A stretch of DNA of 10,508 bases from Candidatus Paceibacterota bacterium (lineage in GTDB: Bacteria; Patescibacteriota; Minisyncoccia; Phycocordibacterales; CAINVO01), in the NCBI GenBank assembly GCA_028714275.1, contig JAQTMP010000024.1, forward strand, positions 1 to 10,508, read 5' to 3'. The position numbers and the translations under genes are program-made. The stretch's first letter is position 1. Each line of letters opens with the position of its first letter. Below are positions 1-6,258 of this stretch, piece after piece. A model generated the notes under the pieces. It worked only from the letters and a program-made list of their open reading frames with translations, had not been told where the DNA came from and searched no databases.

Positions 1-1
1 C

Positions 2-88
2 CTGCCATCACCTAACGGGAAACACCGAGAAAATCTATTTGACATAGACTATGTATTTCGGTCACCACCTATCGGACTTCTTTTCTGA
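2..88 (+). other. Possible C-terminal tail of a gene cut by the left edge
   Basis: Frame 2 is open from the window edge to a TGA at 86-88 and would encode about 28 residues containing ENLFDIDYVF. It overlaps the small ORF starting at 51, so at most one of the two is likely real. Nothing here identifies a family. The claim rests only on an open frame too short to be statistically convincing. Confidence 0.15.
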
Positions 89-293
89 AAGAGGGATCAT
101 CCGAGTTACTACTAACGCCCTCCGCTCAATTACCGAAGTTCCAGTAACTCATGGGAAAAAATTAGATGCAGGTTTTGAGCTTCAAATATCAAATAAAACC
201 TTACCCTTAGCTCTATTTTACCATAAAAATAGACCACACCAAAATGTTTTTGTACAAAATGCGCTATACGAAAATAAAAAAGTGTGTTTGTGA
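51..293 (+). CDS. Hypothetical small ORF, doubtful
   Basis: An 80-codon reading frame with ATG start and TGA stop. I do not recognise the product: it has no signal peptide, no membrane segment and no motif I can name. No ribosome binding site precedes the ATG. A TTGACA hexamer lies at 39-44, but I see no matching -10 at a normal distance. A weak hairpin with a T-run follows at 305-331, which is mild support for plus-strand transcription ending here. The first part overlaps another open frame running in from the left edge (2-88). It may equally be a decayed fragment or non-coding. Confidence 0.28.
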   Translation: MYFGHHLSDFFSERGIIRVTTNALRSITEVPVTHGKKLDAGFELQISNKTLPLALFYHKNRPHQNVFVQNALYENKKVCL

Positions 294-304
294 AGATGCG
301 TGTC

Positions 305-331
305 AAAGTAGCCCTTATTTACTACTTTTTT
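305..331 (+). terminator. Weak intrinsic terminator-like hairpin
   Basis: AAAGTAG (305-311) pairs with CTACTTT (322-328) around a 10-base loop and runs into six T residues (326-331). The stem is mostly A-T, so it is weak. It would end plus-strand transcripts from the far left of the window. Confidence 0.35.
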
Positions 332-423
332 AAAATAGGTTTTTGTAAAATAATTTTGTGATTAATTATTAGATTTGAGAACACCAAGGAAAAACGTTGC
401 ACACCACCGGGCGTTCCTGCATT

Positions 424-1683
424 TCACTTTTGTGATAAGTAATCAGGACGTTCTCTGCCACATTTCTCAAAGATTTTTTTAAAAAAAGGTAACAGAGATT
501 CTGATGAAGTAGTCACCCCATCATATGTTCCTTCAGCAATAATTTGTTTTGCAGCACAAGTCGGCCCTTTACTGTTCACCCAAGCCTTTCCTTCTGGAGG
601 TGGGTACCCGAGATGTCTTCCTTTGGTACCGTTAATTCCTGCAATCCACCTAAAAGAACCCTTCACACCAAGTATAGATAGAAACTTTGTATAGTTATTC
701 AGAGCAGAAGAATAATTTTTCTCGATCTCACTTTGATAGAGTTGGTCTGAGGCATAAGACAAAAGTGCAGTGTCGATGCCCCAAACTTCACCTGTCTCAA
801 ATGCAAAAGAAACTCCAAGTGCTATTGCTGTACTACCTTTTTCACCACTTGAGATGTAAGTACCAACTCCATCTTCTGCTCTTAAGGATGAATAACCTCC
901 CCTGCCGATAAGTGGGGCTAAGTTACCTACATCTTTTTCTCTCGTTGCTTTTAATTCTGGTATTGTCCATTTCTTATCCTGCTTTTCAACAGGCATTACT
1001 CTCAACCACATTTCTACATCATTCTGTAGAAAAATCTCCTTTTCATCACTAAAAGAAAATCCATCGTCAAATCCAATTGATTCTTCTGGTGGACAAAAAC
1101 GAGCCGTTCCAAGATCTGTTACTTTAGGAACAAAAAGTGGTGGTTCGCTGATTGTTTCTACTATTGTTCCTAAACAGGAGGCAATTTCTTTTTGCATAAT
1201 CTTTTTCAAGATATCTCGCTGAGATGCCTTTTCTTCGGCAGATGCTCCCTCCTCTAAATGATAGGTTACGGGATGCAGAATATGCTTCATATTGAAAGGA
1301 AGAGTTTCGTCTGAGGGCTCACCGTAAGCGGTATTCATCAACGTAATAACCTTCTCGTAACCCTTACTCTTAAGTGCCCATCCGTACTCAATTAAAACAT
1401 TCGGATTGGGCGAAGGACGACCATCAATGCGTTTAGCTACGAATGTCACGTCAGCCACATACACCTTAGAAGCATCAATCTTTTTGAAGATTGTATCAAC
1501 AATTGGAGCCCGCCCCGCTACCCCTTTAGTGTCGCTATCGACTTGGAGTTCACGTACAGCCTCCTCCAAGTCGGCACCCGAAGAAACAGCCGCGCACGCT
1601 CTTTCTAGAACGTCTACTATAAAATTACGCCCAGTGCGTGTTTCAGTATCAGATTGCCATGAAAAGAAGATTCTGTTTTCCAT
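424..1683 (-). CDS. TIR-like (predicted NAD-cleaving) protein with conserved C-terminal domain
   Basis: A 419-residue soluble protein without signal peptide or membrane segment. The N-terminal ~145 residues look like the TIR / nucleoside-deoxyribosyltransferase-like fold: a first beta strand IFFSWQSD (5-12), a conserved DTKGVAGRAPI stretch (51-61), strand VYVADVT (74-80), and PNPNVLIEYGWA (92-103). In this fold the Glu of NVxxExG (E99 here) is the expected catalytic residue for NAD cleavage. After a linker comes a ~220-residue domain with DGVGTYISS (271-279), TGEVWGIDT (297-305) and FRWIAGINGTKGR (344-356). I have the impression of having seen these accompanying such N-termini elsewhere, but its function is unknown to me; a sensor role is inference. 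The gene stands alone, next to recombinase debris and a protease unit, consistent with an anti-phage effector. The family resemblance is good; the biochemical activity is inferred. The start is supported by an extended -10 just upstream. Confidence 0.8.
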   Translation of the reverse strand: MENRIFFSWQSDTETRTGRNFIVDVLERACAAVSSGADLEEAVRELQVDSDTKGVAGRAPIVDTIFKKIDASKVYVADVTFVAKRIDGRPSPNPNVLIEYGWALKSKGYEKVITLMNTAYGEPSDETLPFNMKHILHPVTYHLEEGASAEEKASQRDILKKIMQKEIASCLGTIVETISEPPLFVPKVTDLGTARFCPPEESIGFDDGFSFSDEKEIFLQNDVEMWLRVMPVEKQDKKWTIPELKATREKDVGNLAPLIGRGGYSSLRAEDGVGTYISSGEKGSTAIALGVSFAFETGEVWGIDTALLSYASDQLYQSEIEKNYSSALNNYTKFLSILGVKGSFRWIAGINGTKGRHLGYPPPEGKAWVNSKGPTCAAKQIIAEGTYDGVTTSSESLLPFFKKIFEKCGRERPDYLSQK

Positions 1684-1689
1684 TTCACC

Positions 1690-1698
1690 ATTCTAGCA
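1690..1698 (-). promoter_or_regulatory. Extended -10 promoter placing the start at the ATG (TIR gene)
   Basis: On the minus strand TGC-TAGAAT (1698 to 1690) matches an extended -10 (TGnTATAAT) with five of six hexamer bases. Only GGTGAA separates it from the ATG at 1683, so a start site about seven bases downstream falls on the A of the ATG. This predicts a leaderless mRNA. No good -35 is seen at 16-18 bases, as is usual for extended -10 promoters. Confidence 0.5.
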
Positions 1699-1796
1699 AA
1701 TAACTCGTGAATCGTATCCTGCAAAGTCCATATTGACTTATATGATAAAATATCCAATCTTTGTCACGCGGATACTGCGAAGTACCCCTTATTGGT

Positions 1797-2192
1797 TCAT
1801 TTGATGCTTATCCGAACATCCTCCCACGTGCGGAGCCCTAGTGACGAAACCTCACAATTTGTGGGGTTTTGTCTTTTATTGCTTGATACTTTGGAGGTTC
1901 TAACCTTCTCTAATTCGTCTTCAACCGCCTGACGACTTTTTATGAGTGTCTTCACGAAAGAATGGTAATTTACAAAGACCTTTTTGCCTTTTAGGGTGAG
2001 GTTCGAGCCTAAACATGCGAGTATCGCCCTTTTGGCCTTATCATCTCCTTTTTCAAACCAAATGTGGGCATAGCAGGCAAAATCAAAGGTCTGCTCGGTG
2101 AGGTCGATCCATTCCAATACTTGGCAATCTTGAAGCTTTTGAGAGATTACTGAAGGGAGAGAGACCAAAGATATAGGACTACTCAAACGCAT
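1797..2192 (-). pseudogene. C-terminal remnant of a large serine recombinase (CPR type)
   Basis: The frame gives about 131 residues, including LTEQTFDFACYAHIWFEKGD, AKRAILACLGSNLTLKGKK and a following charged stretch ending in SRQAVEDELEKVR. This matches the far C-terminal region of large serine (resolvase/invertase-type) recombinases as they occur in Patescibacteria, where 'F(D/N)FA.YA..WF..G...KR.IL..LGSNL.LK' is recurrent. The N-terminal catalytic domain with its Ser nucleophile, the recombinase domain and the zinc ribbon are absent. The frame has a stop just before 2192 and upstream DNA belongs to a different gene in another frame, so this is a scar rather than a gene. It overlaps the 3' end of the beta-flower gene by 14 bases. 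It marks past integration or rearrangement in this accessory stretch. Confidence 0.7.
1847..1877 (+). terminator. Hairpin with T-rich tail inside the recombinase remnant
   Basis: AAACCTCAC (1847-1855) and GTGGGGTTT (1861-1869) form a nine-pair stem with one T-G wobble and a five-base AATTT loop, followed by TGTCTTTT. In the minus-strand RNA the wobble becomes a C-A mismatch, so the structure is better as a plus-strand terminator. It lies inside the remnant's 3' coding end, with no plus-strand gene nearby. It may belong to the end of the former mobile element. Confidence 0.35.
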
Positions 2193-2496
2193 CTGCCCAA
2201 CCTACAGGCATACCAACGGGCTGAATATTTGCTGGAGGCGGCGGAATACTTGGAAGAGTTGAAATAGGACGAGGAGGCTTAGACAAAGGAGGTATCGCTA
2301 GTTTGTTTGACCAAATATAAAACACTTGATTACCGACAGGACCCTTAATCAAATTGCCTCTGAATCTGCCTTGGGTATCCCATACAAAAGCACCTTCTAA
2401 CCAACCCAGAGGAATTCCATCACGATTAAAGATCGTGTCATTTTGAATGAAACCTAAGTAATTACCATTTGATTTGTATAAAAATTTATTTTCCAT
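2179..2496 (-). CDS. 4-fold beta-flower domain protein with proline-rich tail
   Basis: A 105-residue protein starting at MENKFLYKSNG. A longer in-frame extension from 2619 lies inside the upstream protease gene and is not protein-like, so the internal ATG at 2496 is preferred. Three visible ~16-residue repeats follow each other: FLYKSNGNYLGFIQND (5-20), TIFNRDGIPLGWLEGA (21-36) and FVWDTQGRFRGNLIKG (37-52), with a possible degenerate fourth. The pattern aromatic, Asp/Asn-Gly turn, then (G/R)-x-(I/L)-x-G is that of small beta-flower domains. Residues 69-96 are rich in Pro and look disordered. The start overlaps the protease stop by 11 bases (2486-2496) and lacks a Shine-Dalgarno, implying translational coupling. 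The biochemical role of this domain is not known to me; pairing with the protease suggests adaptor, substrate or regulator. Confidence 0.7.
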   Translation of the reverse strand: MENKFLYKSNGNYLGFIQNDTIFNRDGIPLGWLEGAFVWDTQGRFRGNLIKGPVGNQVFYIWSNKLAIPPLSKPPRPISTLPSIPPPPANIQPVGMPVGWADAFE

Positions 2497-3226
2497 TTTT
2501 TTGATTTGATTTTTCTGGGTTACTTTTCTCCTCTGGTACAACGACTGGCGGTATAGATATTTCCTTATGTTCAGGGATATAACTCGCCGGCACGGCATAG
2601 CCGATACCAAGCTGAACATTATTTATCAAAACTTTATATATTTCCACCAGATCCATGCCATGAAGCGCCACCGCCCCCGAAGACATACCTTGGACTTTTT
2701 CAATTATGTCGGGCCGTACGGCACCCTTTGCATTTACAACACCAATGACCTTTCCATCCTCATCCATGAGCGGGCAACCACTGTTTCCTGAATTCACGGT
2801 TCCATCGATCAGATAAATAACCTTCCCAGTAGGGTCTTTAGCTATCGAAGATATGATGCCTTGATGTGTTGTTAAATCTTGAATATTTATTGGATATCCA
2901 GCAAAGAGAACGGGCATACCCTCTTTTACCGTATCCTTGGACGCTAGTTCAAGAGGTGACCTTGAATCGTCTTCAAATTTTAACAATGCTAAATCATGTT
3001 CTTCATCTTTCAGTAAGACTTTTGCGGATATGGGCGTTTCGACCCCAGGGAATTTAAGGAAGATTGAGTTTACGCCCTTTACAACGTGATTACATGTGAC
3101 AAGAATATTTTTCTTCCAAAAAATAAAACCGCTACCTGTTCCCATAATCACATTTTTATCGTTCAATGTGATGATAAGAGCGATACTTGGCTTGATTTTT
3201 AGAATAGTTGAAGAATGATCCCGCAT
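2486..3226 (-). CDS. Trypsin-like serine protease, cytoplasmic (HtrA-like, no PDZ)
   Basis: A 246-residue S1/trypsin-like peptidase. The catalytic triad is visible: H47 in VTCNHVV, D78 in EEHDLALLKF and S149 in the GNSGCPL loop. The last is the HtrA/DegP-style version with a preceding NSGNSG, and the GSGFIF strand at 31-36 is also typical. There is no signal peptide or membrane anchor, and no PDZ domain follows. The C-terminus is a short Lys/Asn/Glu-rich tail. The protein should therefore act inside the cell rather than in envelope quality control. Its stop overlaps the start of the beta-flower gene, so the two form one unit. Cytoplasmic trypsin-like proteases of this kind are found as effectors in conflict systems, but housekeeping proteolysis cannot be excluded. 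An extended -10 just upstream supports the ATG at 3226. Confidence 0.88.
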   Translation of the reverse strand: MRDHSSTILKIKPSIALIITLNDKNVIMGTGSGFIFWKKNILVTCNHVVKGVNSIFLKFPGVETPISAKVLLKDEEHDLALLKFEDDSRSPLELASKDTVKEGMPVLFAGYPINIQDLTTHQGIISSIAKDPTGKVIYLIDGTVNSGNSGCPLMDEDGKVIGVVNAKGAVRPDIIEKVQGMSSGAVALHGMDLVEIYKVLINNVQLGIGYAVPASYIPEHKEISIPPVVVPEEKSNPEKSNQKNGK

Positions 3227-3235
3227 GTGGAGATT

Positions 3236-3244
3236 ATGTTAGCA
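3236..3244 (-). promoter_or_regulatory. Extended -10 promoter of the protease / beta-flower unit
   Basis: On the minus strand TGC-TAACAT (3244 to 3236) lies nine bases before the ATG at 3226, predicting a leader of only about two bases. A TCGGCA at 3264-3259 is a four-of-six -35 match at a 17-base spacing. The gene has no Shine-Dalgarno. It resembles the element before the TIR gene (TGC-TAGAAT). Confidence 0.5.
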
Positions 3245-3286
3245 CAAATTTTACTTCCTGCCGAATTACACTGCTTTGCAGTTTTC

Positions 3287-3430
3287 TTATCGATACTTCG
3301 CCATCTCCTCAGCCGTCGGCTGCGTGATTCCAAAGAAACCCTGCTTGATATTCGGCAGCCAAATAAGCTCTTTGTTCTGCTTCCAGAAGGTTCCTATTTT
3401 CCGTACCATGTCGAGCCATATGGCTAGCAT
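3287..3430 (-). CDS. Small 47-residue protein downstream of the P-type ATPase
   Basis: An ATG-initiated frame ending in TAA, starting seven bases after the ATPase stop on the same strand. The product begins MLAIWLDMVRKIG, then contains FWKQNKELIWLPNIKQGFFG and ends TQPTAEEMAKYR. A second ATG at 3409 could be the start. Codons look used rather than random (AAG, CAG, GAG, ACG, CTG), similar to the ATPase gene. I do not recognise a family. There are several Trp and aromatic residues but no clear transmembrane helix. It may be an accessory peptide co-transcribed with the ATPase, or the surviving tail of a larger gene. No Shine-Dalgarno is seen close to either ATG. Confidence 0.5.
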   Translation of the reverse strand: MLAIWLDMVRKIGTFWKQNKELIWLPNIKQGFFGITQPTAEEMAKYR

Positions 3431-3437
3431 ACATTAC

Positions 3438-5777
3438 TTAAACCTGAATAAACTTCTGATGCTTCATGATCTCGCTTATCTGCATCCAGAAGAATGACCA
3501 GACCCACACGAGGATAATGAGCGACAGTGAGATCGGTGTGGTGAGAAATCCGACGAATGCAAGTGCGGTGGCAATAAGCTGGGTTGCAATCGTGGCTATG
3601 ATAACCTGTCGGCTCGGTAGATACTTGAACCATGTTTCTTTCGTATGTGCCACATAGACGAGCATGTGCCCTGAAACAGTCAGCTTGAGAAAGAACATAG
3701 TCTGGATGATTGACCATGGCAGGTGAAGCCAAGCAACCATCACATACAAGAGGATGAGGCTATTGGCGACACCGGTCAGACCGAAGAGCGTGCTTAGAGT
3801 AAAACGTTTTCTAACATCAACATGAGCCGGCTTTTCCGTTGCTTTGACGCGGTCAAATGCAAGCGACACGATCGGCACATCATTCAAGAATGCAAGCACA
3901 ATGAGCTGAACCGGCGTGAGTGGAAATGTTTTAAAAATAAGCCCGATGACGGCAATGGTGATGATCAAGCGGAAACTCTCGGAAATCCGATAGAGCGAAT
4001 AGTTGTAAAGTCGAGCAAAGATATCTCGGGCTTCGATGATGGCATCCTTGATGACAGAAATGCCGTTCTTCAAAAGCACAATATCGGCCCCGCTCTTGAG
4101 AGCGTCAACGGCGTTTGAAACCGCAAAGCCGACATCGGCATTCTTCACTGCTGGTAGATCATTGACCCCGTCGCCCGTCATCGCCACGACGTGATGGGCC
4201 CGGGCAAGTGAAACGATTTCATATTTGTCTTTTGGCAACACTTCAGCAAAGCCTCCGATCGCATCAAATCTCTCTTTCAAAATGTCTATATTTTCATCCA
4301 GAATATCTCTTGGCACAATATCACCTTTGATACCGAGCTCTCCGCCAATACGCTGACTGATAGCCAGGTTGTCACCGGTAATCATTTTGACCTCAATCCC
4401 CTTTTGGCCCATGAACTCAATGGTTGATTTTGCATCTGCATGAAGACTGTCAGCCAGAAAAAGAATGCCGACAAGCGTCATGTTTTTTTCTACAACACCA
4501 TGTCGATTGATCGCTACAGCAATAGCACGATAGCCGCCGTCTGCCCCTTTTTGGACAGTTTCATTAAACTTCTTTCGATCTGCATCATCGAGTGTGCACA
4601 ATGAGGCAATGACCTGCGACGCGCCAGAAGCAATAGCGCACGTGACGCCATCAATTGAGACGATAGCGGTGCTTCGTTTCCGCTCCGAGTCTCCCGGTGT
4701 GTAGTCTATGAGAGGATATGGATTGATAGACAACGATTTAGCTTTTTCAAAAATAGCCTCACTGAGAGGATTGTCATGCGATCCTGAAACAGCACTCGCT
4801 GCATACAAAGCCACATCATGTTCCGTAAAGTGATCAAGGGAAATAATCTGCTCCACCTTGATGCTATTTTGAGTGAGCGTGCCGGTTTTATCTGAAAGGA
4901 GCAGATTTACATTGGCCAGATCTTCGAGTGAGGCTAGTCTCCTGACGACCACCTGCTTTTTCGCGAGATTGAGCACGCCGATCGAGATGATGAGACTCAT
5001 GACCGTCGGTAAGGCCACTGGGATGCCGGCGATGAGCAGACTGAGATCGAGAGTGACTACGTCGATAAAGGCCGAATGTGTTAGCGCTAATACTATAGTC
5101 AGAATGATGACAACAATGAAACTCACGATTGAGATAAATTTTGAGATAGATAAAATATCTTTCTCGAGCGAGCTTTGACGTGGTTTGACATCGATCGAAG
5201 CGATAGTCTGGCCAAAAAATGTACCCGCACCCGTAGCCATTACCTCCCCTATACCACTTCCTGTCGTCACGTAGGATCCAGAATACGATGTGTCATCAGC
5301 CTTTTTTTCCTTAGGAAGTGATTCGCCAGTCAGGACTGATTCGTTGATAGAGAGGTTTTTTGCCTCGATAATCTTCACATCAGCCGGCACTAGTGCGCCT
5401 ATCTTAAGAGCGATGATATCACCGCAAACTAGACGGGTGGAGTCGATAAGTCCCCAGACGCCGTCACGTAAGGTCGATACTTTGATCGTTAGGTGGGCCT
5501 GAAGCTGCTTGATAGACTTGTCCGCCTTTCGCTCATGCCAGAGGCCGATCGCAAAATTGGAAAAGAAAAGGAACAGGATGATCCAAAAATTAACGTCGCT
5601 GCCACTATAGAGAGACAGAAAAGCGGCCGCTAAAAGCATGAGTGGTATCAATGAAAAAACATTCCTCACTACCAGAAGAAGGACGTTTTTCTTTTTTTCA
5701 GGAAGACTGTTGGAACCGTCTCGTTTGAATATATCAGCGGCCTGTTGGGTTGTTAGTCCGTGATAGTTTTCAGTCAT
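3438..5777 (-). CDS. Plasma-membrane proton-efflux P-type ATPase (P3A-like)
   Basis: A 779-residue P-type ATPase, the usual length for prokaryotic H+-pumps. The N-terminal cation-ATPase motif GLTTQQAADIFKRDG (7-21) is followed by a membrane pair, the actuator loop TGES (150-153), M4 with GIPVALP (251-257), the phosphorylation site SDKTGTLT with D296, ITGDN (466-470), and the hinge TGDGVNDLPAVKNADVGFAV (534-553). A C-terminal block of about six helices follows. In M6, LNDVPIVSLAFDRV places D633 where the proton-binding Asp of plant and fungal P3A pumps lies, favouring H+ over Ca2+ or heavy metals. No N-terminal metal-binding domain or plant-type autoinhibitory tail is present. Odd points: the nucleotide-domain KGAP is GASGAS-like here (S384-G-A-S387) and the DPPR motif reads DSLH (443-446). 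It should export protons across the cytoplasmic membrane using ATP. Start supported by a -10 element eight bases upstream. Confidence 0.93.
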   Translation of the reverse strand: MTENYHGLTTQQAADIFKRDGSNSLPEKKKNVLLLVVRNVFSLIPLMLLAAAFLSLYSGSDVNFWIILFLFFSNFAIGLWHERKADKSIKQLQAHLTIKVSTLRDGVWGLIDSTRLVCGDIIALKIGALVPADVKIIEAKNLSINESVLTGESLPKEKKADDTSYSGSYVTTGSGIGEVMATGAGTFFGQTIASIDVKPRQSSLEKDILSISKFISIVSFIVVIILTIVLALTHSAFIDVVTLDLSLLIAGIPVALPTVMSLIISIGVLNLAKKQVVVRRLASLEDLANVNLLLSDKTGTLTQNSIKVEQIISLDHFTEHDVALYAASAVSGSHDNPLSEAIFEKAKSLSINPYPLIDYTPGDSERKRSTAIVSIDGVTCAIASGASQVIASLCTLDDADRKKFNETVQKGADGGYRAIAVAINRHGVVEKNMTLVGILFLADSLHADAKSTIEFMGQKGIEVKMITGDNLAISQRIGGELGIKGDIVPRDILDENIDILKERFDAIGGFAEVLPKDKYEIVSLARAHHVVAMTGDGVNDLPAVKNADVGFAVSNAVDALKSGADIVLLKNGISVIKDAIIEARDIFARLYNYSLYRISESFRLIITIAVIGLIFKTFPLTPVQLIVLAFLNDVPIVSLAFDRVKATEKPAHVDVRKRFTLSTLFGLTGVANSLILLYVMVAWLHLPWSIIQTMFFLKLTVSGHMLVYVAHTKETWFKYLPSRQVIIATIATQLIATALAFVGFLTTPISLSLIILVWVWSFFWMQISEIMKHQKFIQV

Positions 5778-5796
5778 ATCAATCTATTGTACAATA
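5767..5796. promoter_or_regulatory. Bidirectional promoter with a shared palindromic -10
   Basis: The perfect palindrome ATTGTACAAT (5786-5795) supplies a TACAAT hexamer on each strand. On the plus strand TACAAT (5790-5795) ends six bases before the ATG at 5802, with TTTTCA (5767-5772) as a four-of-six -35 at 17 bases. On the minus strand TACAAT (5791 to 5786) ends eight bases before the ATPase ATG at 5777; no good -35 is visible there. Both transcripts would be leaderless or nearly so. The two promoters overlap and cannot both be occupied at once. Confidence 0.5.
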
Positions 5797-5801
5797 AAGC
5801 C

Positions 5802-6230
5802 ATGAATAATCACAGACACGCGCTCAAGGAAATTGCCAAATTTGCAACTGGATTGGTCACAGCAGATTTTTTTGTGGGACTCTGGTTCTTAACTTCAAAC
5901 ATCGGACCACTCAACTTCTGGGGTATCTCTTTTACGCCATCAGCTGTGGAGGCTTGGATGATATTCGACATCATCCTGATCGCCATCCTCGTCCACTATG
6001 CCTGGCATGCGGATATCCACACACCGTCAATGAAGCAGAAAACTCTTTTTATTGTTGTCGGCATCATTATGGGCATCGTCGGATTGGCACATCTACTTCG
6101 TCTCGCGTTCGGCATCAGTATAGATATTGGCGGATGGGCGGCTCCGTTTTGGCTCTCGTGGATCGGCACGCTCGTAGCCCTATATATCTCCTATTCGAGC
6201 TTCAGATTTGCGGTACATACTAAGAAATAG
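5802..6230 (+). CDS. Small four-helix membrane protein, unknown function
   Basis: A 142-residue hydrophobic protein starting MNNHRHALKEIAKFATG. An upstream in-frame start at 5760 would extend into the divergent ATPase gene and across the -10 element, so 5802 is preferred. Four predicted helices are visible: FATGLVTADFFVGLWFL (14-30), AWMIFDIILIAILVHYAW (~52-69), LFIVVGIIMGIVGLAHLL (~82-99) and FWLSWIGTLVALYISYSSF (~116-134). His and Asp residues (HYAWHADIH) sit at the second membrane exit. I cannot assign a family. Divergence from the proton pump across only 24 bases, with overlapping promoters, suggests a related envelope function, but that is inference. The next membrane gene follows after 28 bases. 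Confidence 0.8.
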   Translation: MNNHRHALKEIAKFATGLVTADFFVGLWFLTSNIGPLNFWGISFTPSAVEAWMIFDIILIAILVHYAWHADIHTPSMKQKTLFIVVGIIMGIVGLAHLLRLAFGISIDIGGWAAPFWLSWIGTLVALYISYSSFRFAVHTKK

Positions 6231-6258
6231 TTTTATTTAACAATGATGTAATAAGTCT

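Noticed and set aside
687..911. Plus-strand ORF of 74 codons
   Set aside because: It is fully antisense to the C-terminal domain of the TIR-like gene and has low-complexity, Leu/His-rich content.
1406..1696. Plus-strand ORF of 96 codons
   Set aside because: It is antisense to the N-terminal TIR-like domain, whose minus-strand frame has clear family motifs; the plus product shows none.
2567..3057. Two plus-strand ORFs opposite the protease
   Set aside because: Both are antisense to the protease, whose catalytic triad fixes the true frame.
3270..3282. Perfect ACTGC-TTT-GCAGT hairpin
   Set aside because: The stem is only five pairs with a three-base loop and short T-run, and on the minus strand, where the genes lie, no T-run follows. 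It is too weak to call a terminator.
3215..3497. Two overlapping plus-strand ORFs between protease and ATPase
   Set aside because: They overlap each other in different frames, show no motifs, and lie antisense to the more gene-like 47-codon minus frame.
3424..3732. Minus-strand 102-codon ORF
   Set aside because: It is an alternative frame of the ATPase C-terminal membrane block; the ATPase frame encodes the expected hydrophobic helices.
3822..5502. Several plus-strand ORFs opposite the ATPase
   Set aside because: They are antisense shadows of a gene with complete P-type ATPase motifs.
5786..5795. ATTGTACAAT as an operator for a dimeric repressor
   Set aside because: A 10-base palindrome could be an operator, but the TACAAT halves sit exactly at -10 positions for both genes, and no regulator gene is adjacent; the promoter reading explains it better.
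5954..6223. Plus-strand 89-codon ORF
   Set aside because: It is a shifted frame inside the four-helix membrane protein, and is His/Arg-rich as shadow frames of hydrophobic genes often are.
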